A stretch of DNA of 64,000 nt from Fomes fomentarius (GCA_022606135.1 JABYQN010000001.1:2852001-2916000), one strand, 5' to 3'. Positions 1 to 12,678 are shown, counted from the first letter of the stretch. The notes: generated from the letters alone by a model not told the origin. Translations and numbers: made by a program.

Positions 1-1848
1 TGGACACGATGAGATGCTTCGCGAGATCCGGGTTTGACAAGCAGAACCAGCACTCGTCCGCTGCAGAGGGGCTCAATTATCTCTGTAACAACAACATGCG
101 AAGGAAGAGGCGTACGCGCAATCTCTTTCGGCGGCGCTCTACGTTGGCCTTGCCTATTGCCTGTCTGGTTTGCAACCGGACAGTCCTGGATGTAGTGCAA
201 TTCGCTTCCACAAGCTCTGCACACGTAACCCTCGCGCGGTTTCCGTCCACCAGTATCACCTACCGCATTCTTCACGGGACAATCGCGAACGAAGTGTCCG
301 GGCTAGACAGAGCGTGTTAACCCCCAATAGACTGCAACGGACATGCGTACCCCTTACCTCGTGGCAAACTTTGCAGATGTAGCTATCATTGGGCTTCTCC
401 CTCTCTGGGCAATCCGTTATGAAATGCTATACAACACTGTCAGTCACGAAGCTATAAGGCAAGCTCTGCTGATCCATACCTCAGGAGATTCGCAGATCTT
501 GCACTTGTATCCAGCAGGGGGCTTTCCCTCTGGACCATCTGCAACAACAGATAAGCCTCGCAACACTCAGCCAGCTGATACTGACCCACCTGTCCTGCTC
601 CGCTTCTCTGGTGGTTGCGAACCAGCATCGAGCGGCCGCTTGGGAGGACGGTGCAAGAAAGGATTCGTTGTAGCGTTGGCAGGCTTCGGCTGATTCTCGC
701 TCGCCGGGGTCAGCGGGGCGATGGAGAACGCATAGAACCACTGCGAGCCTCGGTCAGTACTGTGTGCCTCCTCCACTCAATCAAACACTGTATGATGACG
801 ACTGACCCGCGGTTTCTTCCCCGGACCCTGCTCGCCACCGAACGCCCCGAGACTGACGAATCTGCTGACGCGCCCGTTGTCCTCGTCCCACACGTACGGC
901 TCGCGTTCCCAGAACTTCGGTGGGTGTCCGCCCCCGGCTGCGAGATGGTAGCGTGGCTTGGTCTTGCGCACAATCGCGGTCACAGGCTGAACTCCAATTG
1001 ATGCAAGCTCGGGTGCAGGCAGGGGTGCAGAGGAGAAGTTGGTGATGTCTGATGGCCAGACATTGCTGATCAGAATGTCCACTAACTGGGAGGATGACGA
1101 GGACGACTTGATGGCGGCGAGCGAGTTGTAGTTTCGGTCTTTTGGCTTGGAGGTTGTTAAGGTGTTCGCAAGGAGTTTCTCGACGGTTTGGGCGGTGAAG
1201 TAGGGGGACGTCAAGCCCTGAGTGTGTTGTCCGCTTGGGATCCTGGCCGGCAGAACATGGACGGAAAGACTCACCTGAAGAGAGTCGGCGGTCGTGTAAA
1301 CATTCGAGTCGTACACACCGCCGAGACATGCGATTCGGATGCCATGCGCTGTGGTCAACACGCCCGACTTGTCTACTCGCGTACATTCATCATGGGGTGC
1401 TGAATGAAGGTCTCGAACTACTCACGAAGTAGGAATACGTTCTTGCTCAACGCTCCACCAGTTTTCGCGAACTTCTCAATGACAGGGGCAGGAAGGGGGT
1501 GTTCGCCTTGCATGATGTAACATTCGACAGGGGCTACGGTCGCGACACACGATGAGCTAGCAGTACATACAGCAACATTTGGATCAACGCGACCTTCCAA
1601 ACGACCATCCAACACCTGCATCACCTCATGGTCATCCTCGTACGCCTCCGACGCGTCCTTTGGCGGTCCGAAGAAGTCGCCGAGACATAGCACCAGGTCG
1701 AACTTGCCGTGTTTCTCGTCAATGGATTTGATCTTTGCGAAGAGTTCGCGGATGGCACCGACGGGAGAACCGACTGTGAGCCTTTGCGAGCTATAAGTAA
1801 GGAGCCTGGGTGGAATGAGAGAGGCACTCACACTTTCGCTGTAGACAT
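1..1848 (-). CDS. CWF19L1: CWF19L1/Drn1-like intron-turnover protein, C-terminus cut by window edge
   Basis: Relative of CWF19L1 (yeast Drn1, CwfJ family), which works with the lariat debranching enzyme Dbr1 after splicing in the nucleus. The ATG at 1848 opens a short exon (MSTAKV) that joins across an intron to the metallophosphatase-like N-terminal part (RELFAKIKSIDEKHGKFDL, then LCLGDFFG). A later exon carries GIRIACLGGVYDSNVY, typical of the family. Then come three perfect CX2CX4HX4C zinc knuckles (CKICESPEHFITDC, CKVCHEPGHFVRDC, CRACGSELHYIQDC), each assembled across or beside an intron. Near position 60 the CwfJ_C_1 domain begins (ECWFCLSNPDLAKHLIVS), and the gene runs off the left edge. 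An in-frame stretch extends upstream to 2052, but MSTAKV matches the usual family start. The triple knuckle is unusual to my knowledge. Confidence 0.9.
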
Positions 1849-4800
1849 ACCACTGTTGACCGTATGGCTTATTAGTCCTGTTCGCGTTGAAGCTGGCCGT
1901 CGCGTGAGCCTGTTCCCAGCCGGAGGAAGAGCAAATGTGGTCACGAGAGCGTGGCGGGGCTTGCCGAGGGATGCGAGCGTCAACAAGACCGCTTCAAGCT
2001 CTGCCTCAGTCACCGTACTTAGTGCCTGCTCATGGCAGTCTCCTCTAGGCAAACAGGGCCTACTGACAAGCGGGAACGGTCATACAAGGCTTCTAGCCTA
2101 CTCCTGCTCGCGCCCAAAAGTCCGTCGTGAACCCGATCCTCAACAACGCAGAGTGCACCTATTAGGCTGGAGTCCATACGTAAATGTACGTCGTCAAGCT
2201 CGACGCCAAAGACTCTCCTGAAAACGATAAGCTCGCTATACGCTGGGCACTTCGAGCTCGTTGTCGTGACGAATAGTAATACAGAGAATCAGCCGTGGTT
2301 GTGTGACACATTTCACTACTACCGAACTCCGACTTGTTTATGTTGGTGAGTGATGATATCGCGTGTAGGGTTTGAAATTTGAGGCCGTGTAGCCCCGACG
2401 GTTGCGGCTTTCTTTTCTCATTGTCGTCGGTTCTCTAGATTTATGAATGTATGCTGCACATGTCTTCTATTTGAATGAGTCTAACGTCAACTATGCAGTC
2501 TCCGAAGGACACTGGCGAACTGGAATAATTAGCATTGGCTTGTGGTCACACGCCAATCGTCTTGGTCTGTGTAAATACCGATATAGTACCGCATAACTCC
2601 TGCTCACAGCTAATACTATCATGCCAGGACAGAAGGAAGCTGATCACGTACTGCCGTGGGCCGCCCGGTACCAGGGAGCTATATGGACACACAGGGCCAT
2701 CATCGATAGTGCCTCCCGTGACAACCACGCTCGACCTGATGTCCACAAAGCCTCAGTGATGCTTACGGTACTTGTACGGTGCGTTGGATTGTCAGCCTTC
2801 TCGAGGCGCCTATGACGCAACGCGTCGCCGAGCCCTCGGTCGCGCGGCGGATCTTGTCCTCCCACCTCATTCACTGCTGAGCTTGCCTGATGCAACTACG
2901 GGTCAAAATACTAGCGGTTACTTGTTTCAACCTGCTATTCATCATTTTGAGCTTGCCATTGGCATACCCTTGTACTAACCACCCTGTCCCCGTAGACCGC
3001 CGTGACTGCACCCCTACACAAATTCTTGTGAGACAACATCGAATGGGGTGTGATATCTGCGGATGCTTGGAGGCCCGCGGACAATAGACAACGGAGAGAA
3101 CGCTTCGATCGTAGGTGTGTTCAGCTTTCCTTTTGATTCTGATATTTCACCGACCGTATGGCTTGTCGTTGCAGGGAAGCTGCCCTCAAGCCGCTTGATC
3201 AGAGCCAGGGGTCATTCGCATATTTTGCACTTGGCACCAACGTCAAATAAGCTGGCGTTCGTTCTCAAAGTGTCCGCCGGCCATATGTTGCCCAATTCAT
3301 TGTATGATGGGCCTTCCCACACCCACGTCGTTCACAACCGTGCGTTCATTCCACCCTCGGCGGTGCAACGCCTGGGACCATTTCTGGCTGCTCGCCCTTG
3401 TTGCGACGCCTCCGCCAACTCCGCCTGTTCCTGGGATACCAATGATCGCCCGTCGAGGAACAACAGTACGCCCAGCGATGCCCATGCCCTCTGACCACCC
3501 ATGTCATGGCACACACATGTAGAGACACAATGACCACCATTTCAATCCTGTGAGGGCAGAGGTAGCCAAACGCGGTATGACCTTGTGCAACTAGGTTGCC
3601 CGGGAGTGATCCTAATACAACGGTGAGTACCCCTCACGAATGCATCAGGGCCTTGTAGAACTCCGTGTTGTTCTATCTAATTAACGACGGCAGGACCGCT
3701 CAAGCAGGCACGTCCGCGGGCTTCAAATCGACGTCACGGTGAGGATTTGCCATACCGCCTATAATGAATTTCGCTCCCTCAGGTACCGCATGTCTCCGGT
3801 TCCGGAGCCCCATCCGTTCTGCACAGTCACCGTGTGAGTGATCAAAATTTTGTTCCGCGGCATCCATTTAGATATCTAAACATACCACCAACAACACAAA
3901 CAGGATTACCTGCACTGCATATACATTATGCCGACCTTGAGCCGTTGCGCCGCCGCCTCTACGCCACTAAGTACTTTTGTCTGGCGAACAAACGCAAACT
4001 CTTTTTCCGCCAGCGCGGCGGCCTCCACAATGCTGGATTACTACTTCCATTTAACCGGATGCTGCAAGCGTTGACATGCCGCCGGCATAACGTATACTTA
4101 TCATCTATGATCAGCACTGTCTGGCGACACCCTCTATGGGCCGTCACATATGATTATGCCGCCGGACATCGTGGACTGCGCACCGCGTAGTATCGCTACC
4201 ATTGCCGAGACGTATTGCTAACAGACAGAAATGACCTCGGGCCTCGGCGCATGGCAGAGGACTTCGCGGAAGCTGCCATCACACGAGTGGGATGATATCG
4301 CTCAGGTCCAGGAGCGAGGATAATCAGGCAATTGTATGCTCTATTTGGGCGTGGTTGTTTGCCCGGGCCGGTGCATGAAAGCCGCTGAAAAGACGCGGGG
4401 AATGGGCAGGTACCGAGGACAGCGCTGCTCACGACGGATGCAGTGTACGACGGAGAAGTGTGTTCTATGGACCAGGTACGACTCGGTAGAAGGCGGCCTT
4501 TCCAGGGACGAGGGCAGGAGGAAGATAGAGGTGGAATTGGCTGTGGCCATATGCGACACAAGGCGATTGCCGTTTTAGGCAGGCGAGGTGAATGATGTCC
4601 CACGTGCGGATCTTGGACTGGAATATGGATCTGGAGAGGAGGTTCTGAGGACAGCGGCTGGACGGCGAGCATTGTTCTCGATAGAGTGAACATGCCGCGC
4701 AGATGCACGGAATGGCAACAATCACACACTCCCTGTTCCTTACCACCTTCTCCCCTCTCTCTCAGTCTTTTCCAGGCCGTCCTCGCTGTCGCAGGCCCGT

Positions 4801-4916
4801 CAGCATCCATATAAACCCCCAGCTAGGCCCTGTCGGCCTCAGGCAGCTGCTCCTCGACCTGCACACTCTGGGCTCTACCGACCTCCTAATTTCCTCCAGG
4901 AATCACATAGAGCAAC
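1849..4916. other. 3-kb intergenic region with no supportable gene
   Basis: Upstream region of both the CWF19L1 gene (left) and the carboxylesterase (right). Open frames here are short, have no family similarity that I recognise, and do not chain into a spliced gene. A stretch near 3110-3180 looks intron-like (GTAGGT ... TTGCAG), so a small unrecognised or decayed gene around 2900-3550 cannot be excluded. The only confident element is the TATA box at 4810. Confidence 0.5.
4810..4815 (+). promoter_or_regulatory. TATA box of the carboxylesterase gene
   Basis: TATAAA lies about 100 bp before the esterase ATG at 4917, a normal distance for a fungal TATA promoter. Confidence 0.55.
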
Positions 4917-6873
4917 ATGGTCGGCATTCACTCCCTCGTCTTCTCGCTGCTATTTGTCTCCTGGGCCGCCGCGTTTCCGCTGCATCATGACGTACATTTT
5001 CCGCCGTACGAGTGGAAGACCGAGCTCTGCAAGCTGTCTCCGAGGATAGCGATCGCTCTCTGTCCCCGCCAGAGCACCTCGGGCACGACTACTGTGGACA
5101 CGCCATTTGGCACCGCGCGCGGCACGTCCGACGACGCCGGTGCGACGCGCTTCGCCGTCAAATACGCGTCTGCCTCGCGCTGGCGTCAAGCTGTCACAGC
5201 CGCCACTTGGGAGCTCCCGTGAGTAGCATTGCATCCGTTTCTAACACGTACATCTCTACTCACGTCTTCTGTGACGCAGAAACGGCTCTTCGGATATCAC
5301 GGAGCTTCCAGCACCATGTGTGCAGCTTGATGCAGACGGGAAAAGGATCGGCTCGGAAGACTGCTTGTCTATGATCCTCTACGTGCCTTCTTCGGTCACG
5401 AAGGGCAGCGACGCGCCGACGTTCATGTGGTATGTTACATGTCTTGACACTTGACACTGACGTCCTCTGACGCCTCGATAGGATTCACGGCGGTTCGTTC
5501 AAGGAGGGTTCCGCCACGGGGCCTGGTCTGGACGGTTCGAAACTTGCCGCTGCGACCAACTCTATTGTCGCGGTTATCCAGTATCGTCTTGGTGCAGTAA
5601 GTCTCCTCGAATTCACGTCGTGTGACTATGTTCATATAATTGTTGTAGTTTGGGTTCTTGTCTCCGAATGGCGACCACAACCTCGCTGTACGGGACGTCA
5701 TGGCTGCTCTGGGCTTCCTCAGGTCCGTTGTCCCGAGCTTCGGAGGCTCGTTGTCCAAAATCACCATCGCCGGACAGAGCGCGGGTGCGAACATGGTTCG
5801 AGCGCTCCTCGCAGCTCCCACAGCCTCCCCACTCTTCCAATCGGCCATCCTGCACTCCGACCCCATGGTAACTATCGTCGCGCTCTATTCCTCCACCATA
5901 TATTCTGACAGTATCATAGGACTTTGGTTTCCTGTCCACAGACGTCCACCAGGAAGTTCTCAGCGCATTCACCCAGAACATCAACTGCAGCATTTCCGAC
6001 ACGACTTGTCTCAACGCCCTGTCTCTCGATGATATCATGTCCGCTCAAGACAACGTGCTGGACATGGCTGCCAACAACGAGTTGGACCCCGCTGCGGGTG
6101 CTTCCGAGCCCATCCGGCCCGTCCGCGACGGCCAGCTCATCACGAATCCGCTCGACCTCACCGCGGATTTCCCCCAGCAGTCCAAGCCCATCATCCTCTC
6201 GAATGTCCGTAACGAGGCTGGCCCGACCATCTACGGCGGCTTCCCCACGCCTGTTGACAAGTCTCTCTACGAGGGCCTTGTGCAGTTCACCTTTGGCAAC
6301 CCTCGCACGACGCGCATCCTCCAGACTGCTCTGTATGCCGTTTCGCCGCCGGTTAACGGCGTGGAGCCCGACCAGCGGCCCCAGCTCGAGGAGCTCGGTA
6401 CGGACCAGATCTGGCGCTGCGCGACCTGGACGTTCGCGCGTAATTGGGTCGGGAGCGGCGGCAAGGCGTACGTTGGGGAGTACCAGGTTGGTGCCACGTA
6501 CCCCGGCAACGATGAGGTTCCGTTCTGCACTCAATCCGGCTCCGTCTGCCACCAGGATGACATTGAAATCATCGTGAGTACGGGCCCACACCTGCTAACA
6601 ATACGAGTAATGCTGACCTTCTCGCAGTTCGGCACCGTGCAGAATCCTACTTCCGCGCAAGCCGCGCTGACCAAGGAGATGCAGGCGCGCTACAACAACT
6701 TCCTGCGCACCGGCAACCCTAATGCTGACGGCTTCGCCAACTGGGACGTCTCTGGTACGGAAGACACAAATGCGATCAATCTTGGGGCGCCCGGTTTGGC
6801 AACCGTCGGTGCCTGCAACACTAGCTACTGGGGAGACTTCGTACAGTACGATTACCAGGTCCACAACCTCTGA
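4917..6873 (+). CDS. Secreted type-B carboxylesterase/lipase
   Basis: Alpha/beta-hydrolase of the COesterase family, hydrolysing carboxylic esters outside the cell. The N-terminus MVGIHSLVFSLLFVSWAAAF is a signal peptide. In order: EDCLSMILYVP (family motif, near 5350), oxyanion-hole IHGGSF (near 5485), nucleophile elbow GQSAG (near 5776), the acid Glu in NVRNEAG (near 6210), and the base His in VCHQDD just before the FG motif (near 6550). All three catalytic residues are therefore present. Introns of about 50-60 bases lie near 5220, 5430, 5600, 5865 and 6575. Total length is about 530 residues, normal for the family. The substrate cannot be told from sequence. The TATA box and signal peptide suggest an inducible secreted enzyme. 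Confidence 0.93.
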
Positions 6874-7821
6874 GAACGCCCTACCCCTCTCGCCCCTACA
6901 CGCTGCGACAACTGGCCGCATGTTATGACCACGACTCCTGATGCTCCCGCGCTCACGGTTGGTTCCGACTTCTACACCCCTAACTCACGCAAAACCTACA
7001 TTGGAATGCCCTTTCTGGTCTCTGGTTTCGGGCTTTACGACCTTGTTTTCATGCGACGACGGTTGCGCGCATCCCCTCCTACATTCTACAACGCACTCTA
7101 ATTCTGACCTTTTCGCGCCTCTCCCCCCTAATATGTACCCTCCCCTCGGGGTCTCGTTACTACCCTTCTTCGGCCATAGAGGAACTTTGCCCGGTTTTGC
7201 CGCATGTGGGTTCTGGTCACTTTGGACTCTGGATTTGTGATTGTGGCTGCCTGTGACTGTGACTTCTGACCCCCACCACTGTATCCATACAGAATTCTCG
7301 TGCGTGTTGTATGTTGTAACACATACACACGCCTGACGACTTGTAGCATCAGACCACGTTTCTGTATCTCCTTTTGCGGGATCATATGTAGCCCTGCGAA
7401 TATACGCCCGTGTTGTTGTGTTGTTCTATGTCCTTGTCGCATGCCTGTCTTGTTCCCCGAACCTGGTGCATAAGCACTGCCATTGAGAGTGTACCTGGAT
7501 ATGCGAGCCCTCGTGTTCCGTCGGCGTCATCTCCATTGAGGAAGTGTAGGAACAATGCAGGATGTGCTCCGAGAACAAGAAGGCGTGAATCGCGACCGGC
7601 CAACAGGCAGTATACTTTTGCTCCCTCGTTGTATTTTCCCCGCAGTGTGCAGAAGGGCGTACATCACTATCGCACTGAAGACACGCTCCGGGAATCAATC
7701 CATTCAGTGCGTTTCGCTTTCGTGGACACACACCACCATCCAGGAATAGATGTGCTAAGATACAATATGTGAGCCATGAGAGGCATGTCAGGATACATGG
7801 CTCCACACACGACCATCCGTG
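6874..7821. other. Tail-to-tail intergenic spacer
   Basis: Lies between the stop codons of the esterase (+) and the Nudix gene (-). It should hold the two 3' UTRs. I see no coding signal or RNA gene. Confidence 0.5.
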
Positions 7822-9184
7822 TCAAAGCTTCGCTGACTTTGCATTTGCAAAGACATGCTCTTCGATCTCTGTAAAAATGTCGAAGTTGCGCTCCAACACA
7901 ATTTCGTTCGCAGCCTGTTGTCACGCGTGTCAGTATTACTAGGACAAAACACCGTGCCGAGTCTATAGCAAAGAGCACGTACCCCTCCTTGTCCAAACTT
8001 GAGTCGGCATCGGTGACGGCGCCCCGGGGACCCGCCATGCGTCTCATCTCCTTCGTACGCCAGCACCCGAAATCCGTCCTTCTCCGCCTCTGCGTCCCGC
8101 GTCGGACGGGGGTTGATGACCATGCGGCCAAACACTCCCTTCGACAACGTACGCACGCGCTCCCGCTGCTCCGGGGTATTACGCGCCCCGATGAGCACGT
8201 CGGCGAGCGTCTTGAGCAGGTAGTACTGAGGGGGGAACAGCGAGATCTGTTGCGCGTGGAACTCGTCGAGCGCGCGGCCCGGGTGAACGAAGCGCGCGGC
8301 GATGACCTCTTGGCCGCCGTCGGGCGTGGGCAGCCGTTCTTGCTTGTCTCCGGAGGAGAACCCGCCGGCGGGGCGGGTCTCGTCGAGGAAGGTGACGTAG
8401 AACTGGGTGTGGAATCGTCTGCAGATCGACAGTGAGAAAAGTGCGGTGTCAGTAACGAGTAAGATCCATGCCCATGTGCAGGGCGAGAGAGACGTAAAGG
8501 CCCCGCCGCCCTCCGTTGTTGTATCTTTCAGTTACCTGTACCCATGGGGACATTGTACTCCAAAGAAAGAATGGAAAGACGTACTTGGGTATCGCGGGCG
8601 GGGTGATCCACTGTGTGAAGGGCAAGAGTGCCTCGAGGTTGGGCTTGAGCCCGTGTTGGGACAGAAAGTCCCGGAAGAGGCGTTTCTGGGCATGAATATC
8701 TTCACGAGCTGCATCAAGCTCTGCGTCGCTAGGCAACCCCGCTGATGTAGGGTGCACCAAGAGCAGTCCGGATTCCTCGAAGAGCTCACGAACTGCGGTG
8801 AAGAGGAGACCACGGTCATTGTCCTGTCTCTTGTCGTAGTTCCCTCCTGGGAATACCTGACAAAGTGTCATTCCAACACTGTTGTATTCGTGCAACAAAC
8901 GACAGACTTACATGCGCGTTGGCAAAGGATGTCGACTTTGGGTTCCGGTGGACGAGCAGGATCTCGTTCCGAGCGTTGACGACAACGACGGTGGCAGACG
9001 GTCTTGGAACCGCCGGCTGGGCGCGTTGGCGCTGCTTTGGCCCGCCCCCGTTCGCGTCCGACGAGGATGACATCGCGCGAGTTGACTGCAAGTGTGCGCG
9101 AGGAAGATGTCTTACGGATAGTGGAACGGTGCAGCGTATTCGTACCGGGCTCCGGTCGCGCGAGAGCCGGAGGAGAGGGGTCAT
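7822..9184 (-). CDS. NUDT19-like Nudix hydrolase with C-terminal PTS1
   Basis: Nudix hydrolase of the NUDT7/NUDT19 type, which in animals cleaves coenzyme A or acyl-CoA in peroxisomes. The core reads ATVVVVNARNEILLVHRN, then FPGGNYDKRQDNDRG and RELFEESGLLL, the REUXEEXGU half of the Nudix box. The upstream Glu of the box is displaced, as is common in this subfamily. A later exon gives RFHTQFYVTFLDE. The last intron joins in phase 0 at KFGQGG/AANEIVLERNFDIF, and the protein ends KSAKL, so the last three residues AKL form a peroxisomal targeting signal. The first 37 residues are Arg-rich and nearly free of acidic residues, with a second Met at residue 38, which suggests an alternative mitochondrial form. 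The substrate is inferred from the family. Confidence 0.9.
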
Positions 9185-9287
9185 GGTGGCTGAGAACAGA
9201 CCAATGCTGTGCCTTACCCCGCACTGGTATTAATAATCATACTTACATGGACCTCCCCACTCCCCACGAACATCATGATGGACGACA

Positions 9288-11170
9288 TCACCGCGCACGC
9301 GCTATCTCAAATTTCAATGACCAACGCAGGCTAATGGGCTTCCAAGGTACCTGGATCGCGACAATTGTACATGTATGCAATACGATTCCATGACGGATAG
9401 TCTCTACAACGAGTTTCCCAACCCCAGTAACGAAACATTCCACGCTCGTTATGATGGTGGTAGTGTCCTCAGGAGATCTTTCCATGCCTTCAAAATACGT
9501 CAAATACCATAACTCGTGAACAAAGAACATGGGATAGCCCACCGAATGATTCGCCTCGCGGAGGTCTTGGTGAGTATCAGCGATATGTATCAGATACCGG
9601 GCGATCTTCTTCAGTTCCTGGTCTTCTTGTGCGGCTTGAGTGTGTGCATGCTTGTATGCCGAGATCTTTAAGCCATTCCTAGGGTTCAGTGCGAAATTTC
9701 TACCCTGCAGGTGACATCGTCATGAGCGAACTGGTGAGATGATTGTCACTGTTCACATTTGATCCGTACCAGGTCATCCACATGTATAGTATTCTTTGCT
9801 GAACTGTATGCCAACATGATTCGTCGGTATGAAGATGAAAATGATCAACGAGTCCTGCACTCACTATTGTGGGAAATGGTTCCAGATGATCTGCAGAGCC
9901 TTGACCGAATGCTTATACGGTTTCCCATCCTTATGAGTGAATACGGTGAACATGCACGTCTTGTCCAGCACTGCTCGGCTTCGGTCATCAGCAACGGTAT
10001 GCTCTCTGAGGTAGCGGATAGTACGCACCAAATGCTATCTGCAAGCACCTCATCAGCCTACGTTTTCCACAAGGCTACAGAAGACTCACCCTGTAGTTTC
10101 GCACACCACCAAGCATGCCAAGTTCAACGAGCTTGGTCTCGAGCCAGACCCAACTGGTTTGTGACCTGAAACGACGCGCATATGTCAGCGAGAGAGAGGG
10201 CGCGGATGGCTGAGCCCAAACTACCAGATGCAAATGTCGTAATGGGGGTATACAGCCTCCAGGAACTCGTGTAGCCCGGGCCTCGCACATTCCTGCGGTG
10301 GCAGAGCGCCAGATGTAAGAGGTTTCGTATCCAAGATCGCTGCGCGCATCTTGAGCCATCAATTTACACCGTCCGCAAGGCAGCCCGGACTCACTGTAGT
10401 CTATGTCAAGCACAAGTAGTCGCTTTCCTTCTCGAAGGGGATTGATGAGGTTGACCGTCAGTTTCTTCGTATGTTCTTGCACTTTGCGACGATTCCTCTT
10501 GTCGTTCATGTACTGTTGCGCGGCTGCAGGGTTCGCACTGAAGTCCACGTCGAGATCATTGACGACATCGGGGAGGAACTCCAGCTCTGCAACTGAGTGT
10601 GAGAGTAACCATAAGACGGCACGTGAGAGTGTGCTATACCGTTGGGATCTTTGATTTCGTGGCCCTGAGGGGTCCCGATCAGCGTGAACTTCTTGCCCGT
10701 GACCAGTTTCATGTCTCCGCTAACGACAGGTATCGTGAGTCCACAGGACTATGGGACACTCGTCTCGATGCGTACATTCGTTTGTCATCTGAAGGCAGTT
10801 TGCCTTTCACAAGCCCGATGATCTTTTGCCGTTCAGGTGGCACGTCCGTCAAGCTCATGAGCGCGACCTTCAAGTCAAAAACCCTAAACAGCAAGGTCAT
10901 CCAATGTAAGCCATCTATCACGTGGAACTATACCTATCAGATTCAGCGATGTCTAGAGCGAATGGATTGCCATTCCATGTAAATTGTAGGTGGATCCATC
11001 GCTCTTCCGGTGCAGGGGCCGGCGTAGGGTCGACCTAGGGAAAAGAAGTCAGTAGAGGTACTGGTTTTGTAATGGTAAGAATCCACTTGGGCAGTCACAG
11101 TCGTCAAAGCGGCGACAGCTTCAGGCTCTACTTGCTCTACTTGAGAGGCACCGTCACCCTGGTTACTCAT
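9288..11170 (-). CDS. UBLCP1: UBLCP1: ubiquitin-like domain CTD-type phosphatase
   Basis: Nuclear Ser/Thr phosphatase of the HAD/FCP family that dephosphorylates the 26S proteasome in animals. The first exon is MSNQGDG...; the ubiquitin-like domain follows (WIHLQFTWNG, then VFDLKVALMSLTDVPPERQK). The catalytic DXDXT motif is complete once the intron is removed: LLVLDIDY joins T-ILDTKPL. Further conserved blocks are LPPQECARPGLHEFLEAVYP, DICIWSQTSWVWLETKLVEL, LDKTCMFTVFTHKDG and AKNTIHVDDL with GRNFALNP, the HAD motif-III region. The last C-terminal exon is uncertain: after REANHS I could not choose between read-through and an intron, so the true stop may lie anywhere in 9288-9540. One internal join near 10000-10080 is also uncertain. 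CSN8 lies upstream on the same strand. Confidence 0.9.
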
Positions 11171-11676
11171 GTCGAAGAAGAATCCGTAGTATGACGGCGC
11201 GATCGTACTACGTATTGTGGTATGAAAGGATACTCTAAGCTGACCAAGAAGACGGGCGGGAGGAGATGGAAGCAGGTGAGACTAGAGTTCAAACGGCTTG
11301 CGTATGGTTATCGTTCGAAAGTGGCTGCGGCGTAGTGGTTGTGCTCAAACACTCTGAGTCGCAAGTTCATGTGGCGGCTGGCCGATCGCGGTAGATCTGA
11401 GATCTGAAGAAGCGCTCAACATACCAATGTCAGTAACTATAGTAGTCATCTCTCAATCTGACTAATTCGTTCCGAAGGGATATACACGGGAATCCCCATT
11501 GTGAGCATACTATACAACATTGCTGCCAACGACACTGATACTAATAGAGTACATTCGGCCTGCAGTTACATTTCCTCAAGTCTCTAGGTTTGCAACAGTG
11601 TCCGCAACCAAATTCAACGCGTATAGTGTTGACGGAGCTAGGGACATCGAGGTTAGGCATCAATGTACAGTCGAAG
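11171..11676. other. Intergenic spacer between CSN8 and UBLCP1
   Basis: About 500 bp between two same-strand genes: the 3' UTR of CSN8 and the promoter of UBLCP1. I see no gene and no clear motif. Confidence 0.4.
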
Positions 11677-12678
11677 TCAGTTGTACGCACTGGAGGGCTG
11701 TGCACGAGACAATTTTGCGGATTGCTTGGAGGGTGTGAGGATGTGGCTGGTCTCGTTGAAGTTCCACCCGGCCTGTACAGCGACTAAGCATGACATCGTC
11801 AATAAGCAGTCCGAGCAGCTCAGACACAGGCGAGAGCTGTACCATTGACAACCTGCTCAGCGGCGAGACCCAGGTACACCTGAGCAAGTGGCAGTGGAAT
11901 GGATGTATATGCCCGACTGAGCAAGTTGAACGTCTTCTTGCTGAACGCCTCTGATAGAGTCGTCAGGTCCCGCTCACACAGTATGAACTATAGAGAACGC
12001 ACCAACGAAAGCCGTGACCAGGCCGGCAAGCAATTGTCCGAATATTTCGTTGGGGAAATTGGGCTCGGAGACGAATTGGCGTAGTCGTTCCGCCCGATTG
12101 TAGACGTCAGCATATTTCCTCTCAGATACTGACGCCAGGAGGTTGAAGAGACCTTGAGTCAGAGCAATCGAGGCGAGGTTATCTGGCAGTCTTGTCAAGA
12201 CGTGCCGTGCAGGAGGTCTGGAAACCAATTAACTCAGCAGCCACATCGGATTCAGATGTGAAGTAGCGTACATCTCATCCTCGATCAGATAGGCAAGTAC
12301 GAGAGGAGCAACAATGAGCAATCGAGTAGAATCTTTGTCATGGTCAGCCTGACCGAAGAGGTGGTGAGGATGCTGCTAACACTTATGCAGAGAGTAGGTG
12401 CATACCGACAGATCTGCTTGTTCCAAAACCTGTATCAGATCCCTCACACGTCCCGATCGCGCTAGGTCCACGATGCTCGGAAATAGGAGCTCATAGGAGG
12501 TCTTCTGAGCCGTCTGGCTGGCAACTGCTGGCTGAGCTTGTTCAGGTACAGGCGCGGCTGGGGTGGGGGCTTCAGCTGGCTCGGTGGCGAGTGCTGCTTG
12601 CGGTGGTGGGGCCGTCGTGCGTGCTGCATCCTGAATCTCAGTAGCACTTGAAGGTGGCGGAGTGGGTGGTCCAGTCAT
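11677..12678 (-). CDS. CSN8: COP9 signalosome subunit 8 (CSN8)
   Basis: Smallest PCI-type subunit of the COP9 signalosome, the complex that removes NEDD8 from cullin-RING ubiquitin ligases. The start MTGPPTPPPSSAT leads a Pro/Ala-rich leader of about 55 residues, longer than in animals. The CSN8/PSD8/eIF3K helical domain then runs through LLFPSIVDLARSGRVRDLIQ, ARHVLTRLPDN, LWNLL-like helices and FPNEIFGQLLAG. The end is well supported: an intron joins YLGLAAEQV to VAVQAGWNFNETSHILTPSK, the conserved winged-helix tail of CSN8. At least five short introns are present. It is divergent to NECAP, with 220 bp between start codons. Confidence 0.88.

Noticed and set aside
4196..4810. 204-codon minus-strand open frame upstream of the esterase
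   Set aside because: Low-complexity Ser/Pro/Arg composition, no recognisable domain, and it ends at the esterase TATA box.
5914..6591. 225-codon minus-strand open frame
   Set aside because: Antisense to a conserved exon of the carboxylesterase that carries the catalytic acid.
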